NCBI RefSeq assembly: GCF_003075035.1
Contig: NZ_QCZE01000001.1
Span: forward strand, 382,187-446,186
Direction of reading: 5' to 3'
DNA from: Zobellella maritima
GTDB taxonomy: Bacteria; Pseudomonadota; Gammaproteobacteria; Enterobacterales; Aeromonadaceae
DNA: 64,000 bases
Part shown: piece by piece, positions 8,287-16,568 of the stretch
Layout: each line of letters opens with the position of its first letter
Position numbering within the stretch: the first letter of the stretch is position 1
Notes under the pieces: generated by a model
What the model saw: the letters and a program-made list of their open reading frames with translations, nothing else
Database searches by the model: none
Told to the model about the DNA's origin: nothing
Program-made: the position numbers and the translations under genes

Positions 8287-8370
8287 GTAGCCCAGGAACA
8301 AGTCAGCAGTGCAAGAACAAGCAAGTAACCCAAGAGTCAGCAATTCGCATACAAGGACAGGAGACGAAAG

Positions 8371-9357
8371 ATGATTAATGTGGCATTGATTGGCGCCGGC
8401 CGCATCGGCCAAGTGCACTCGGCGAATATCGTCGCTCACCCCGAGAGCCAGCTGGTCGCCATTGTGGATGCCTTTCCGGAAGTGGCTCAGAGCCTGTCCG
8501 AGAAGACAGGCGCGCCGGTGAAAACCCTGGAAGAGGTGATGGCAGACAAGAGCATAGACGCCGTGGTGATCGGCTCGGCCACCGATACCCACGCCGACTT
8601 TATCGAGCTGGCGGCACGCAGTGGCAAGGCCATCTTCTGTGAAAAGCCGGTGGATCTGAGTCTGGCGCGGGTGCAGGCCTGTCTTAAGGTGGTGGAAGCA
8701 TGTCAGGTGCCGCTGCTGGTGGGGTTCAACCGCCGCTTCGACCCCAATTTTGCCGCCGTGCGCAACCGTTACCAGCAAGGACAGATCGGCAAGGCCGAGT
8801 CGGTGCTGATTGTTTCCCGCGATCCGTCACCGCCCCCCGTGTCCTACATCCAGCGCTCCGGCGGCCTGTTCCGCGACATGGCCATTCATGATTTCGACAT
8901 GGCCTGCTATTTGGTGAATGAGCCGGTGGTGGCAGTGACCGCCCGTGGCAGCTGCGTGGTGGATCCGGCCATCGGTGAGGCCGGCGATATCGATACCGCC
9001 ACTATTACCCTGGAGTTTGCCTCCGGCGCCATCGGCACCATAGTCAACAGCCGCCGCTCCGGCTTCGGTTACGATCAGCGCATCGAGCTGCTGGGCACCG
9101 AGGGTCTGCTGCGGGCCGAGAACCAGATGGAAAATACGGTACTGCTGGCCAATGAACAGGGCAGCCGTGTGGCCAACCCGCAGTATTTCTTCCTGGAGCG
9201 CTATCATGCCGCCTATCGGGCCGAATGGGCGCACTTTGTGGATGTCGCTCAGGGCCGGGCCCAGTGCCTGAGTGGTGGTTATGAAGGCGAGCAGGCCCTG
9301 CGCCTGGCCGACGCCGCGGTGGAATCCTACGCCACCGGCAAGACGGTCCGCCTGTAA
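8371..9357 (+). CDS. iolG: Inositol 2-dehydrogenase, Gfo/Idh/MocA family (copy A)
   Basis: This 328-aa NAD-dependent dehydrogenase would oxidise myo-inositol (or an isomer) to 2-keto-inositol. The Rossmann motif GAGRIGQVH is at residues 8-16. Catalytic residues of the IolG type are in place: K92 in EKP and D169/H173 in RDMAIHD. GGAG is 8 nt before the ATG, within a 20-nt leader shared with the paralogue at 15582. The paralogue is close in protein but differs at many silent and some replacement sites (A18/V, V38/A, F89/L, A110/E and others). Copy A is followed by a TIM-barrel gene that copy B lacks. It may act on a different stereoisomer than its paralogue, which the sequence cannot decide. 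Confidence 0.9.
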   Translation: MINVALIGAGRIGQVHSANIVAHPESQLVAIVDAFPEVAQSLSEKTGAPVKTLEEVMADKSIDAVVIGSATDTHADFIELAARSGKAIFCEKPVDLSLARVQACLKVVEACQVPLLVGFNRRFDPNFAAVRNRYQQGQIGKAESVLIVSRDPSPPPVSYIQRSGGLFRDMAIHDFDMACYLVNEPVVAVTARGSCVVDPAIGEAGDIDTATITLEFASGAIGTIVNSRRSGFGYDQRIELLGTEGLLRAENQMENTVLLANEQGSRVANPQYFFLERYHAAYRAEWAHFVDVAQGRAQCLSGGYEGEQALRLADAAVESYATGKTVRL

Positions 9358-9422
9358 GCAAAGGGCGGTTGCAACCGGCAAGGGGAGTCGAGGCGTACTA
9401 ATCAATTTTCAGGAGCGAAACC

Positions 9423-10238
9423 ATGGCCATGGATGTTTCCCAGCTCTTTACCCTGGCAGCCTGTGCCGAGATGGTGTTTACCGACCTGCCGGTGTTGGAG
9501 CGTATCAAGCGTATTCACGAGCAGGGATTCCAGGTCGAGATCTGGGACTGGACCCGGCATGACATTCCGGCACTGGCGGCGAGCGGGGCGACTTTTTCCT
9601 CCATGACCGGTTATGTGACCGGCACCCTGGCGGACGATGACGGTGCCGATGAACTGCTGCGCACCGCGGCCCTGTCCATTCCGGTTGCCAAGGAGCTGGG
9701 CATTCCCCGGCTGAACCTGCACGGCACCGGCCTTGACAACAAGGGACTGCCGGTCAAGCCCTGTACCCAGGTGACCGGTGCCATGTGGATCAAGGCCGCG
9801 GATACCCTGAGGCGGCTGGCGGATCTGGGTGAACAGCACGGGGTGACCTTCGTACTGGAAAACCTCAATACCGAGGTGGATCACCCGGGTGTGCCCTTTG
9901 CCAAGGGCCAGGATGTACTGGAGCTGGTGGCGGGAGTCAATCGTCCCCAGGTGAAGATGATGCTCGATCTCTACCATGCCCAGATCGGCGAGGGCAACCT
10001 GATCGAACTGATCCGCCGCAGCGCGCCCCATATCGGCGAGATCCAGGTGGCGGATGTGCCCGGTCGCTGCGAGCCTGGCACCGGCGAGATCAACTATCCC
10101 GCCATTGCCCGGGCCCTGTTTGAGGTGGGTTACCGGGGCAATATCGGCCTGGAAGCCTTCGCCTCCGGCGATTCGGATCTGGCCCTGCGCCGGTTCCGTG
10201 AAGCCTTTACCCTGCCGGTAGAGCTGTTGTCTCGCTGA
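9423..10238 (+). CDS. TIM-barrel isomerase, hydroxypyruvate isomerase/AP-endonuclease-2 family
   Basis: This 271-aa protein is of the xylose-isomerase-like TIM-barrel superfamily and most resembles hydroxypyruvate isomerase-type members. Metal-site acids occur in the expected order: FVLENLNTE, then MLDLYHAQI, then HIGEIQVADVPGR, and GLEAFAS near the C-terminus. AGGAG at 9411-9415 precedes the ATG at 9423 by 7 nt; a second ATG at 9429 is possible. It follows iolG by 65 nt and ends before a strong terminator at 10307, so it is the last gene of the copy-A unit. The role may be keto-inositol or hexulosonate isomerisation, as for IolI/IolH/Hyi enzymes; the exact reaction is unassigned. Confidence 0.85.
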   Translation: MAMDVSQLFTLAACAEMVFTDLPVLERIKRIHEQGFQVEIWDWTRHDIPALAASGATFSSMTGYVTGTLADDDGADELLRTAALSIPVAKELGIPRLNLHGTGLDNKGLPVKPCTQVTGAMWIKAADTLRRLADLGEQHGVTFVLENLNTEVDHPGVPFAKGQDVLELVAGVNRPQVKMMLDLYHAQIGEGNLIELIRRSAPHIGEIQVADVPGRCEPGTGEINYPAIARALFEVGYRGNIGLEAFASGDSDLALRRFREAFTLPVELLSR

Positions 10239-10306
10239 AGAATACCGGGATGTTGAACGTGGTTACTCCATATCTCGATGGGTATCAGACTCGGGTAGTC
10301 TGGTTT

Positions 10307-10335
10307 GCACCTGCCACTGGCAGGTGCTTTTTTTT
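10307..10335 (+). terminator. Rho-independent terminator, copy-A inositol unit
   Basis: A 10-bp perfect stem GCACCTGCCA/TGGCAGGTGC is followed by eight T. The 40 nt before it (CTCGATGGGTATC...) resembles the sequence before the terminator at 16742, showing common ancestry of the two unit ends. Confidence 0.92.
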
Positions 10336-10765
10336 ATGGTCGTTGGACATGACAAACCGGCCTGTGCGCCTCGTTCCACACCTTTACCACCACTGCTATC
10401 GAATGGGTTGTTCAAGTTTGTTTTTCCTGCAAGTTTCGCCCGCTAATCGCCCGAGGCAGCACTGATACCCGCTTTTGCCTTCATTTCTGCAGCTCTCCAT
10501 CTCCATCCGGGCGACTAGGCTCGGAATACCAGCACGTTTGGGTGATATTGATCCTGATCAAAAAAAACGTTAACAGGATGTTTATTGTTGTTGATGAAAA
10601 ATATTTTTTGTTTAATAATTCAAATCGAAAATTATTTTTCATTTAGGGGTGTATCAGAAGACGGCGTTCCGGCGATACCCCGTTCAGTCCAGATAGCCCG
10701 GCCTTGCTGCCGGCGGCTGACGAACAATGACCCCCTTCGTTTTCAACGTAATAAGGAGTATTACC
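10336..10765. other. 430-bp intergenic region before the binding-protein gene
   Basis: No credible gene is seen. The right part (10550-10660) is strongly AT-rich and carries AACGTTAA at about 10567 and the motif ATGTTTATTGTTGTTGATG at 10578-10596, which is shared with the SDR upstream region. It should hold the promoter of the transport operon. Confidence 0.6.
10578..10596 (+). promoter_or_regulatory. Candidate operator motif upstream of the binding-protein gene
   Basis: ATGTTTATTGTTGTTGATG matches 4960-4977 with one substitution and one extra base. It is a possible target of the LacI-type regulator at 3846-4880. Confidence 0.3.
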
Positions 10766-11689
10766 GTGAAACTGAAAAAAATATTGCTGGCCTCAACCCT
10801 GATGTCTTCCGCTTCTTTCGGTGCCCTTGCCGACGACATCAAGATTGGGGTGTCCATCGCGCAGTTTGACGATAACTTCCTGGCCCTGGTCCGCCAGGCC
10901 ATGCAGGACAAAGTGGCCGAGCTGGAGGGCGTCGACGCCCAGTTCGAGGATGCGAAGGCTGACGTGGGCCAGCAGTTGCAGCAGGTGGAAAGTTTCGTTA
11001 ACCAGAAACTGGATGTCATTATTCTTAATCCGGTGGATACCCAGGCGGTGACGCCCATCATCAAGCGCGCCGCTGATGCCGGTATTCCGCTGGTGTTCGT
11101 CAACCGTCGCCCCGAAGTTGAACTGCCCGAAGGGATGGCTTTTGTGGGCTCGGATTCGAAGGTCGCCGGCAAGTTGCAGATGGAATACATCGCCGAACAG
11201 CTGGGCGGCAAGGGCAATGTGGCCATCCTGATGGGCGAGTTGTCCAACGAGGCCACCCGCGACCGCACCCGTGGGGTGGAGGAAGTGGCTGCCCTGTATC
11301 CGGAGATCAACATCATCGCCAAGGAAACCGGCAAGTTTGCCCGCAAGGAAGGCATCGATGTTACCAATAACTGGCTGCTGTCCGGTTATGAAATCGATGC
11401 CATTGCCGCCAACAACGATGAGATGGCCATCGGCGCCATCATGGCCTTGGGCAAGAACCGGCTGGCAGAGGTGATTATCGGCGGGGTGGATGCCACCCCC
11501 GACGCCCTGGCCTTTGTTGATCGGGGCATGCTGGATGTCACCGTGTTCCAGGACGCCAGGGGCCAGGGGGCGGCGGCCGTCGAGACCGCCTACAAGCTGG
11601 CCAAGGGCGAAGCGGTGGAGCAGAACGTGATGATCCCCTACGAGCTGGTTACGGCGGATAACTACCAGCTGTATGTTGGGCGCAACTGA
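10766..11689 (+). CDS. Sugar (inositol-type) ABC transporter periplasmic binding protein
   Basis: This 307-aa secreted binding protein is of the RbsB/IbpA type (peripla_BP_4). A Sec signal peptide of about 22 residues ends at SFGALA, before DDIKIGVSIAQFDDNF. The substrate domain contains VIILNPVDTQAVTPII, VFVNRRPE and NNDEMAIGA, all family features. A GTG start at 10766 is preferred because AAGGAG at 10753-10758 is 7 nt upstream and it begins the signal peptide (MKLKKILL); the in-frame ATG at 10727 is too far upstream. The ATPase follows after 75 nt, separated by a GC hairpin (11717-11738) that may keep binding-protein mRNA more abundant. The ligand is probably inositol by context. Confidence 0.92.
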   Translation: MKLKKILLASTLMSSASFGALADDIKIGVSIAQFDDNFLALVRQAMQDKVAELEGVDAQFEDAKADVGQQLQQVESFVNQKLDVIILNPVDTQAVTPIIKRAADAGIPLVFVNRRPEVELPEGMAFVGSDSKVAGKLQMEYIAEQLGGKGNVAILMGELSNEATRDRTRGVEEVAALYPEINIIAKETGKFARKEGIDVTNNWLLSGYEIDAIAANNDEMAIGAIMALGKNRLAEVIIGGVDATPDALAFVDRGMLDVTVFQDARGQGAAAVETAYKLAKGEAVEQNVMIPYELVTADNYQLYVGRN

Positions 11690-11716
11690 GGTTTTGTGTA
11701 ACTGAGGTTTGGCGCG

Positions 11717-11738
11717 GGCCCCGCCAGCCGGCGGGGTC
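11717..11738 (+). promoter_or_regulatory. Intercistronic hairpin between binding protein and ATPase genes
   Basis: GGCCCCGCC pairs with GGCGGGGTC across a 4-nt AGCC loop, with no T-run. Such hairpins often protect upstream mRNA or reduce read-through between binding-protein and ATPase genes. The same hairpin occurs at 13-34. Confidence 0.55.
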
Positions 11739-11764
11739 CAGTGAGACGTCTCGGAGGAAATCAG

Positions 11765-13249
11765 ATGTACCCATATGTGCTTGAAGCCGACGGCATCAGC
11801 AAAGGCTTCCCCGGTGTCAAGGCACTGGACAATGTCACCCTGAAGATACGGCCCGGCAGCGTGCATGCGCTGATGGGCGAAAACGGCGCCGGCAAGTCCA
11901 CCCTGATGAAGTGCCTGATCGGTATCTACACCCCGGATACCGGTGTGATCAAGGTCAAAGGCAAGGAAATGCATTTCTGCGATACCATGGACGCGCTGCA
12001 TTCCGGTATTTCCATGATCCACCAGGAGCTGAACCTGGTGCCCTACATGACGGTGGCGGAAAATATCTGGCTGGGGCGCGAACCGATGAAGGGCCCCTTC
12101 GTCGACCACGACACCCTGTATCAGCAAACCGATACCCTGCTCAGGCAGCTCAATATCAAGGTCAAACCCGATACCTTGGTGGGGGAGCTCAGTATCGGTA
12201 CCCAGCAGATGATCGAAATTGCCAAGGCGGTGTCCTACGATGCCGACGTGGTGATCATGGACGAGCCGACTTCGGCCCTGACCGAAGGCGAGGTGTTTCA
12301 CCTGTTTCGCATCATCAATAACCTCAGGGAGCAAGGCAAGTCCATCGTCTATATCAGCCACAAGATGGACGAAATTTTTGAAATCACCGACGAGATCAGC
12401 ATCTTCCGCGACGGCACCTATGTCGGCTCGGACAAGACCGAACACTTCGACCGCCAGAGCCTGATCACCAAGATGGTGGGCCGTGAGCTGACCCAGATGT
12501 TCCCCAAGTTCAACGACAACATCGGCGAAGAAGTGCTGCGCGTCGAGAACCTCAGCCGCGCCGGCAAGTTCCACGATGTCAGCTTTTCCCTCAAGCGGGG
12601 CGAGATCCTGGGGGTGGCCGGCCTGGTCGGCGCCGGGCGCAGCGAGGTGATGGAAAGCCTGTTTGGTGTGTACCCGGCGGACAGCGGAAGCATCGTGCTC
12701 GAAGGCCAGCAGGTTACCATCGGCTCGCCGGCCCAGGCCATCGATCTGGGACTGGCCTTTCTCACCGAAGACCGCAAGAAGTCCGGCCTGTTCCTGGTGC
12801 TGTCGGTGCTGGAGAACATGAGCATCGTCAAGATGCCCAAGTACATCGACAGCAAGGGCTTCGTCAGGCATGCGGATATGGCCAGGGACTGCCTGGAGCA
12901 AATCCATAAATTGAATATCAAGACCCCGACCATGGATCAGATCATCAACAACCTGAGCGGCGGCAACCAGCAGAAGGTGTTGATTGCCCGCTGGCTGCTG
13001 GCCCAGCCCAAGATCTTGATCCTGGATGAGCCGACCCGGGGGATCGATGTGGGGGCCAAGGCGGAAATCTATAAATTGATCAGCGAGCTCGCCAACCGGG
13101 GGGTGGCCATCATCATGGTGTCGTCCGAATTGCCGGAAATTTTGGGCATGAGCGACCGGGTGATGGTGATGCACGAAGGGCACATCACCGGCATTCTGGA
13201 CAAGGCGGACGCCACCCAGGAAAAAATCCTCGAGCTGGCCTCGGAGTAA
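11765..13249 (+). CDS. Sugar (inositol-type) ABC transporter ATP-binding protein, copy B
   Basis: This 494-aa CUT2-type double ABC ATPase is identical to the protein at 61-1545, with the same Walker A GENGAGKST, degenerate second P-loop and LSGGNQQ signature. Here it has its binding protein 75 nt upstream and its permease 21 nt downstream, so this is the complete transporter operon. GGAGG at 11753-11757 sets the ATG at 11765. Because both ATPase copies are the same protein, either could energise either permease. Perfect DNA identity to copy A contrasts with the diverged iolG pair. Confidence 0.94.
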   Translation: MYPYVLEADGISKGFPGVKALDNVTLKIRPGSVHALMGENGAGKSTLMKCLIGIYTPDTGVIKVKGKEMHFCDTMDALHSGISMIHQELNLVPYMTVAENIWLGREPMKGPFVDHDTLYQQTDTLLRQLNIKVKPDTLVGELSIGTQQMIEIAKAVSYDADVVIMDEPTSALTEGEVFHLFRIINNLREQGKSIVYISHKMDEIFEITDEISIFRDGTYVGSDKTEHFDRQSLITKMVGRELTQMFPKFNDNIGEEVLRVENLSRAGKFHDVSFSLKRGEILGVAGLVGAGRSEVMESLFGVYPADSGSIVLEGQQVTIGSPAQAIDLGLAFLTEDRKKSGLFLVLSVLENMSIVKMPKYIDSKGFVRHADMARDCLEQIHKLNIKTPTMDQIINNLSGGNQQKVLIARWLLAQPKILILDEPTRGIDVGAKAEIYKLISELANRGVAIIMVSSELPEILGMSDRVMVMHEGHITGILDKADATQEKILELASE

Positions 13250-13270
13250 ACGGTTAAAAGGACTTGAACT

Positions 13271-14311
13271 ATGGAAAACATCAAGATGAACAAAGACGTG
13301 GTAGCGCCGGCGGTCAACCAGGCCAGCACCTGGGACAATCTCAAGAAAAAAATGCCCAGGGACATGGGTATCTTCCTGGTGATGATCGGCATCGCCCTGG
13401 TGTTTGAGGTGCTGGGTTGGGTATTCCGCGGCCAGTCCTTCCTGATGAACCCGGGCCGGCTGGTGCTGATTGTGCTGCAGGTGGCGATTATCGGCATTAT
13501 CGCGGTGGGGGTGACCCAGGTGATTATCACCACCGGCATTGACCTGTCCTCCGGCTCGCTGGTGGCGTTGACGGCGGTGGTGGCGGCCAGCCTGGCCCAG
13601 ACCGCCGACAGCATTTCACCCATGTACCCGGCGCTGGTCGATCTGCCGGCCATTGTGCCGATCCTGGCCGGCATCGGGGTGGGGTTGTTATGCGGCGTGA
13701 TCAACGGCTACCTGATCACCAAAACCGGGATCCCGCCCTTTATCGCCACCTTAGGGATGATGGTGTCCGCCCGAGGTCTGGCCCAGTATTACACCCAGGG
13801 TAACCCCATCAGTTTCTTGTCCGACGGCTTTACCGCCATCGGTAGCGGCTCCATGCCGGTGGTGATCTTCCTGGTGGTGGCGGTACTGTTCCATATCGCG
13901 CTCAAGCACACCCGCTACGGCAAGTATGTATACGCCATCGGCGGCAACATGACCTCGGCCCGGGTGTCCGGCATCAATGTCGACAAGTACCTGGTCATTG
14001 TGTACTCCATCGCCGGGGCCCTGTCCGGCCTGGCGGGCATCGTGATGGCAGCGCGGGTCAGCAGCGGCCAGTCCAGCATGGGCATGGCCTATGAGCTGGA
14101 CGCCATCGCCGCGGCGGTGATCGGCGGCACCAGCCTGATGGGCGGGGTGGGGCGTATCACCGGCTGCGTGATCGGTGCCATCATCCTCGGTCTGATGAAG
14201 AGCGGCTTTACCTTTATCGGGGTGGACACCTATATGCAGGACATCATCAAGGGCGGCATCATCGTCGGGGCCGTGGTGATCGACATGCGCCGCAACCGGG
14301 CCAAACGCTGA
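13271..14311 (+). CDS. Sugar (inositol-type) ABC transporter permease, copy B
   Basis: This 346-aa RbsC/MglC-family inner-membrane permease is identical in protein to copy A at 1567. It is the third gene of the binding protein-ATPase-permease operon. A hairpin at 14341 follows, but the isomerase gene begins 114 nt after the stop, so partial read-through into the catabolic genes is likely. The last few codons are where nucleotide identity with copy A ends. Confidence 0.93.
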   Translation: MENIKMNKDVVAPAVNQASTWDNLKKKMPRDMGIFLVMIGIALVFEVLGWVFRGQSFLMNPGRLVLIVLQVAIIGIIAVGVTQVIITTGIDLSSGSLVALTAVVAASLAQTADSISPMYPALVDLPAIVPILAGIGVGLLCGVINGYLITKTGIPPFIATLGMMVSARGLAQYYTQGNPISFLSDGFTAIGSGSMPVVIFLVVAVLFHIALKHTRYGKYVYAIGGNMTSARVSGINVDKYLVIVYSIAGALSGLAGIVMAARVSSGQSSMGMAYELDAIAAAVIGGTSLMGGVGRITGCVIGAIILGLMKSGFTFIGVDTYMQDIIKGGIIVGAVVIDMRRNRAKR

Positions 14312-14340
14312 TTCAATACCGAACGTGAATAGCCCTTTTT

Positions 14341-14370
14341 CAGGCAGGTAGCCCCGGGCCCTGCCTGTTT
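14341..14370 (+). terminator. Terminator-like hairpin after permease copy B
   Basis: CAGGCAGG (14341-14348) pairs with CCTGCCTG (14360-14367), followed by only TTT. It is weak and may act as an attenuator rather than a full stop, as catabolic genes follow on the same strand. Confidence 0.5.
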
Positions 14371-14424
14371 CTTTCCTGGAATCCCAACCCCACAACGGCC
14401 TAACGCCCTGACTGAGGTGCCATT

Positions 14425-15429
14425 ATGACCATGTATATTGCCAGTGCCCCCTGCTGCTGGGGCGTGGAGGATGTCAACAACCCCTACCTGCCGCCGTGGG
14501 AAAGGGTGCTGAGCGAGGCGGCCCAGGCCGGCTACCGGGGCATAGAGCTAGGCCCTTACGGCTATCTGCCGCTGGATGTCGATTGGGTCGGCGCGGCGCT
14601 CGACGCCCACGGCCTGAGTGTGGTGGCGGGCACCATCTTCGACGATCTGGTGGACCCGGACAACCTCGCCAACTTGCTTAAACAGACCCACGACCTCTGC
14701 GAACTGCTCACCCGGTTGCCCCGGTTGCCCACAGCGCCGGGCCAGCATTTTGCTGCTCCCTACTTGGTGCTGATCGACCATATACACGCCGAGCGCAGCC
14801 TGGTGGCCGGCCACCCGGAGCGGGCCCCCCGGCTTTCGCCCGAGCGCTGGCGGCAGGCCATGGCGCATATCGAGGCCATCGGTACCCTGGCCCGGGATAA
14901 CTACGGGGTGCGGGTGGTGGTCCATCCCCATGCGGGCGGCTATATCGAATTCGAGGACGAAATCGAACGATTGGTCACCGATATTCCCGCCGAGGTGGCG
15001 GGCCTGTGCCTGGACACCGGCCACCTCTACTACTCGAAGATGGATCCGGTGACTTTGATCCGGCGCCATGCCGGGCGTATCGACTATCTGCACTTCAAGG
15101 ATATCGAGCCGCAGGTTTATACCGAGGTGATGGCTGAGCAGGTGGACTTCTTTGCCGCCTGTGCCCGGGGCGTCATGTGCCCCATCGGCCAGGGCGTGCT
15201 GGACTACGACGCCATCTATCGTCTGCTCAGGGAGCTGGACTATCAGGGCTATATCACGGTGGAGCAGGAGCGGGATCCGCGTAATGCCGCCGGCAGCCTG
15301 CAGGACGTGACCGCCAGCCTGGCCTTTCTGCAGGGCAAGGGGTTTCAGGCCGGTGAAGGGCCTGGTGGCCGCTCCCTTGATCTGCCGTCGGGAGCTTGTC
15401 CCTCGGCCGCTATCGCCGACAATACTTGA
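14425..15429 (+). CDS. TIM-barrel sugar isomerase/epimerase-family protein (IolE/IolI-like)
   Basis: This 334-aa protein of the xylose-isomerase-like TIM-barrel superfamily may act on keto-inositol as a dehydratase or isomerase. It begins MTMYIASAPCCWGVED with LPPWERVLSEAAQAGYRGIE. It carries metal-ligand-type residues in order: VVVHPHAGGY, GLCLDTGHLYY, DYLHFKDIEP and YITVEQERDP. Sequence differs enough from textbook IolE that the reaction is left open. Family-like sequence ends near LQGKGF. The last 25 or so residues are low-complexity and run into the decayed iolB remnant, so the original stop was probably lost and the C-terminus extended. It is the only intact copy; the other is a remnant at 7068. 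Confidence 0.85.
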   Translation: MTMYIASAPCCWGVEDVNNPYLPPWERVLSEAAQAGYRGIELGPYGYLPLDVDWVGAALDAHGLSVVAGTIFDDLVDPDNLANLLKQTHDLCELLTRLPRLPTAPGQHFAAPYLVLIDHIHAERSLVAGHPERAPRLSPERWRQAMAHIEAIGTLARDNYGVRVVVHPHAGGYIEFEDEIERLVTDIPAEVAGLCLDTGHLYYSKMDPVTLIRRHAGRIDYLHFKDIEPQVYTEVMAEQVDFFAACARGVMCPIGQGVLDYDAIYRLLRELDYQGYITVEQERDPRNAAGSLQDVTASLAFLQGKGFQAGEGPGGRSLDLPSGACPSAAIADNT

Positions 15430-15445
15430 AATATGCATTCCCGAA

Positions 15446-15555
15446 ATCCGTCCTACAAGTACGACCGGGACGCGGAACCCACCCGCAAGTGACGCTTTAC
15501 CCGGGAAGCCGATCATGCCCGGGAGAACTCAGACAACTACCCCAAGAACAAGTAA
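15446..15555 (+). pseudogene. iolB: iolB remnant (copy B)
   Basis: About 30 nt matching iolB near 7971-8001 (PSYKYDRDAEP) is joined directly to about 80 nt matching its 3' end at 8207-8286 (TRK, RFTREADHA..., then NSDNYPKNK-like and TAA). The first two-thirds of the gene and an internal piece of about 205 bp are gone, and the Trp codon in RKWRF has become TGA. It sits where iolB stands in copy A, directly before iolG. Confidence 0.88.
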
Positions 15556-15581
15556 AAAGCATACAGGACAGGAGACGAAAG

Positions 15582-16568
15582 ATGATTAATGTGGCATTAA
15601 TTGGCGCCGGCCGCATCGGCCAGGTGCATTCGGTGAATATAGTCGCGCACCCCGAGAGCCAGCTGGTCGCCATAGTGGATGCCTTCCCGGAAGCGGCCCA
15701 GAGCCTGTCCGAGAAGACAGGCGCGCCGGTGAAAACACTGGAAGAGGTGATGGCCGACAAGAATATCGACGCAGTGGTCATCGGCTCTGCCACCGACACC
15801 CACGCCGACTTTATCGAGCTGGCGGCGCGCAGCGGCAAGGCCATCCTCTGTGAAAAGCCGGTGGATCTGAGTCTGGCGCGGGTGCAAGCCTGTCTTAAGG
15901 TGGTGGAGGAGTGCCAGGTACCGCTGCTGGTGGGGTTCAACCGCCGCTTCGACCCCAACTTTGCCGCCGTGCGCAACCGTTACCAGCAAGGACAGATCGG
16001 CAAGGCCGAGTCGGTGCTGATTGTCTCCCGGGATCCATCGCCACCTCCTGTGTCTTACATCCAGCGCTCCGGCGGCCTGTTCCGCGACATGGCCATCCAT
16101 GATTTCGACATGGCCTGCTACCTGGTGGACGAGCCGGTGGTGGCAGTGACCGCCCGTGGCAGCTGTGTGGTGGATCCGGCCATCGGTGAGGCCGGCGATA
16201 TCGATACTGCCACTGTCACCCTGGAGTTTGCCTCCGGCGCCATCGGTACCATCGTCAACACCCGTCGCTCCGGCTTCGGTTATGACCAGCGCATCGAACT
16301 GCTGGGCGCCGAGGGGATGCTGCGGGCCGAGAACCAGATGGAAAATACGGTATCGCTGGCCAATGAACAGGGCAGCCGTGTGGCCAACCCGCAGTATTTC
16401 TTCCTGGAGCGCTATAGCGCCGCCTTCCGGGCCGAATGGGCTCATTTCGTAGACGTAGTGCTGGGTCGAGTCGAATGTCTGAGTGGTGGTTATGAAGGCG
16501 AGCAGGCCCTGCGCCTGGCCGATGCGGCGGTGGAATCCTACGTCACCGGCAAGACGGTCCACCTGTAA
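15582..16568 (+). CDS. iolG: Inositol 2-dehydrogenase, Gfo/Idh/MocA family (copy B)
   Basis: This 328-aa paralogue of the protein at 8371 has the Rossmann motif GAGRIGQVH, K92 in EKP and D169/H173 retained. The ATG at 15582 with GGAG 8 nt upstream matches the copy-A start and leader. A longer in-frame reading from 15396 only traverses pseudogene sequence and is rejected. It differs from copy A by scattered amino-acid changes and many silent ones, so this pair is clearly older, or less homogenised, than the ABC repeat. It ends the copy-B unit before the terminator at 16742. Confidence 0.9.
   Translation: MINVALIGAGRIGQVHSVNIVAHPESQLVAIVDAFPEAAQSLSEKTGAPVKTLEEVMADKNIDAVVIGSATDTHADFIELAARSGKAILCEKPVDLSLARVQACLKVVEECQVPLLVGFNRRFDPNFAAVRNRYQQGQIGKAESVLIVSRDPSPPPVSYIQRSGGLFRDMAIHDFDMACYLVDEPVVAVTARGSCVVDPAIGEAGDIDTATVTLEFASGAIGTIVNTRRSGFGYDQRIELLGAEGMLRAENQMENTVSLANEQGSRVANPQYFFLERYSAAFRAEWAHFVDVVLGRVECLSGGYEGEQALRLADAAVESYVTGKTVHL

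Larger units (their letters stand above)
11705..14296 (+). repeat. Direct repeat copy B (ABC ATPase-permease block)
   Basis: This is the second copy of 1-2592 and appears identical base for base. The left limit is uncertain because the other copy runs off the window. The right limit is the permease stop-proximal codons at 14297. Confidence 0.95.

Noticed and set aside
10250-10465. Small ORF after the TIM-barrel gene
   Set aside because: It runs through the terminator hairpin and has no SD or conserved content.
10793-13183. Very long open frame (about 800 codons) antisense to the binding-protein and ATPase genes
   Set aside because: It is His/Gln/Gly-rich, crosses two well-supported genes, and has no family features; it is a codon-bias shadow.
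15396-15581. N-terminal extension of the second iolG
   Set aside because: It reads through the iolB remnant; the paralogue start and SD place the ATG at 15582.
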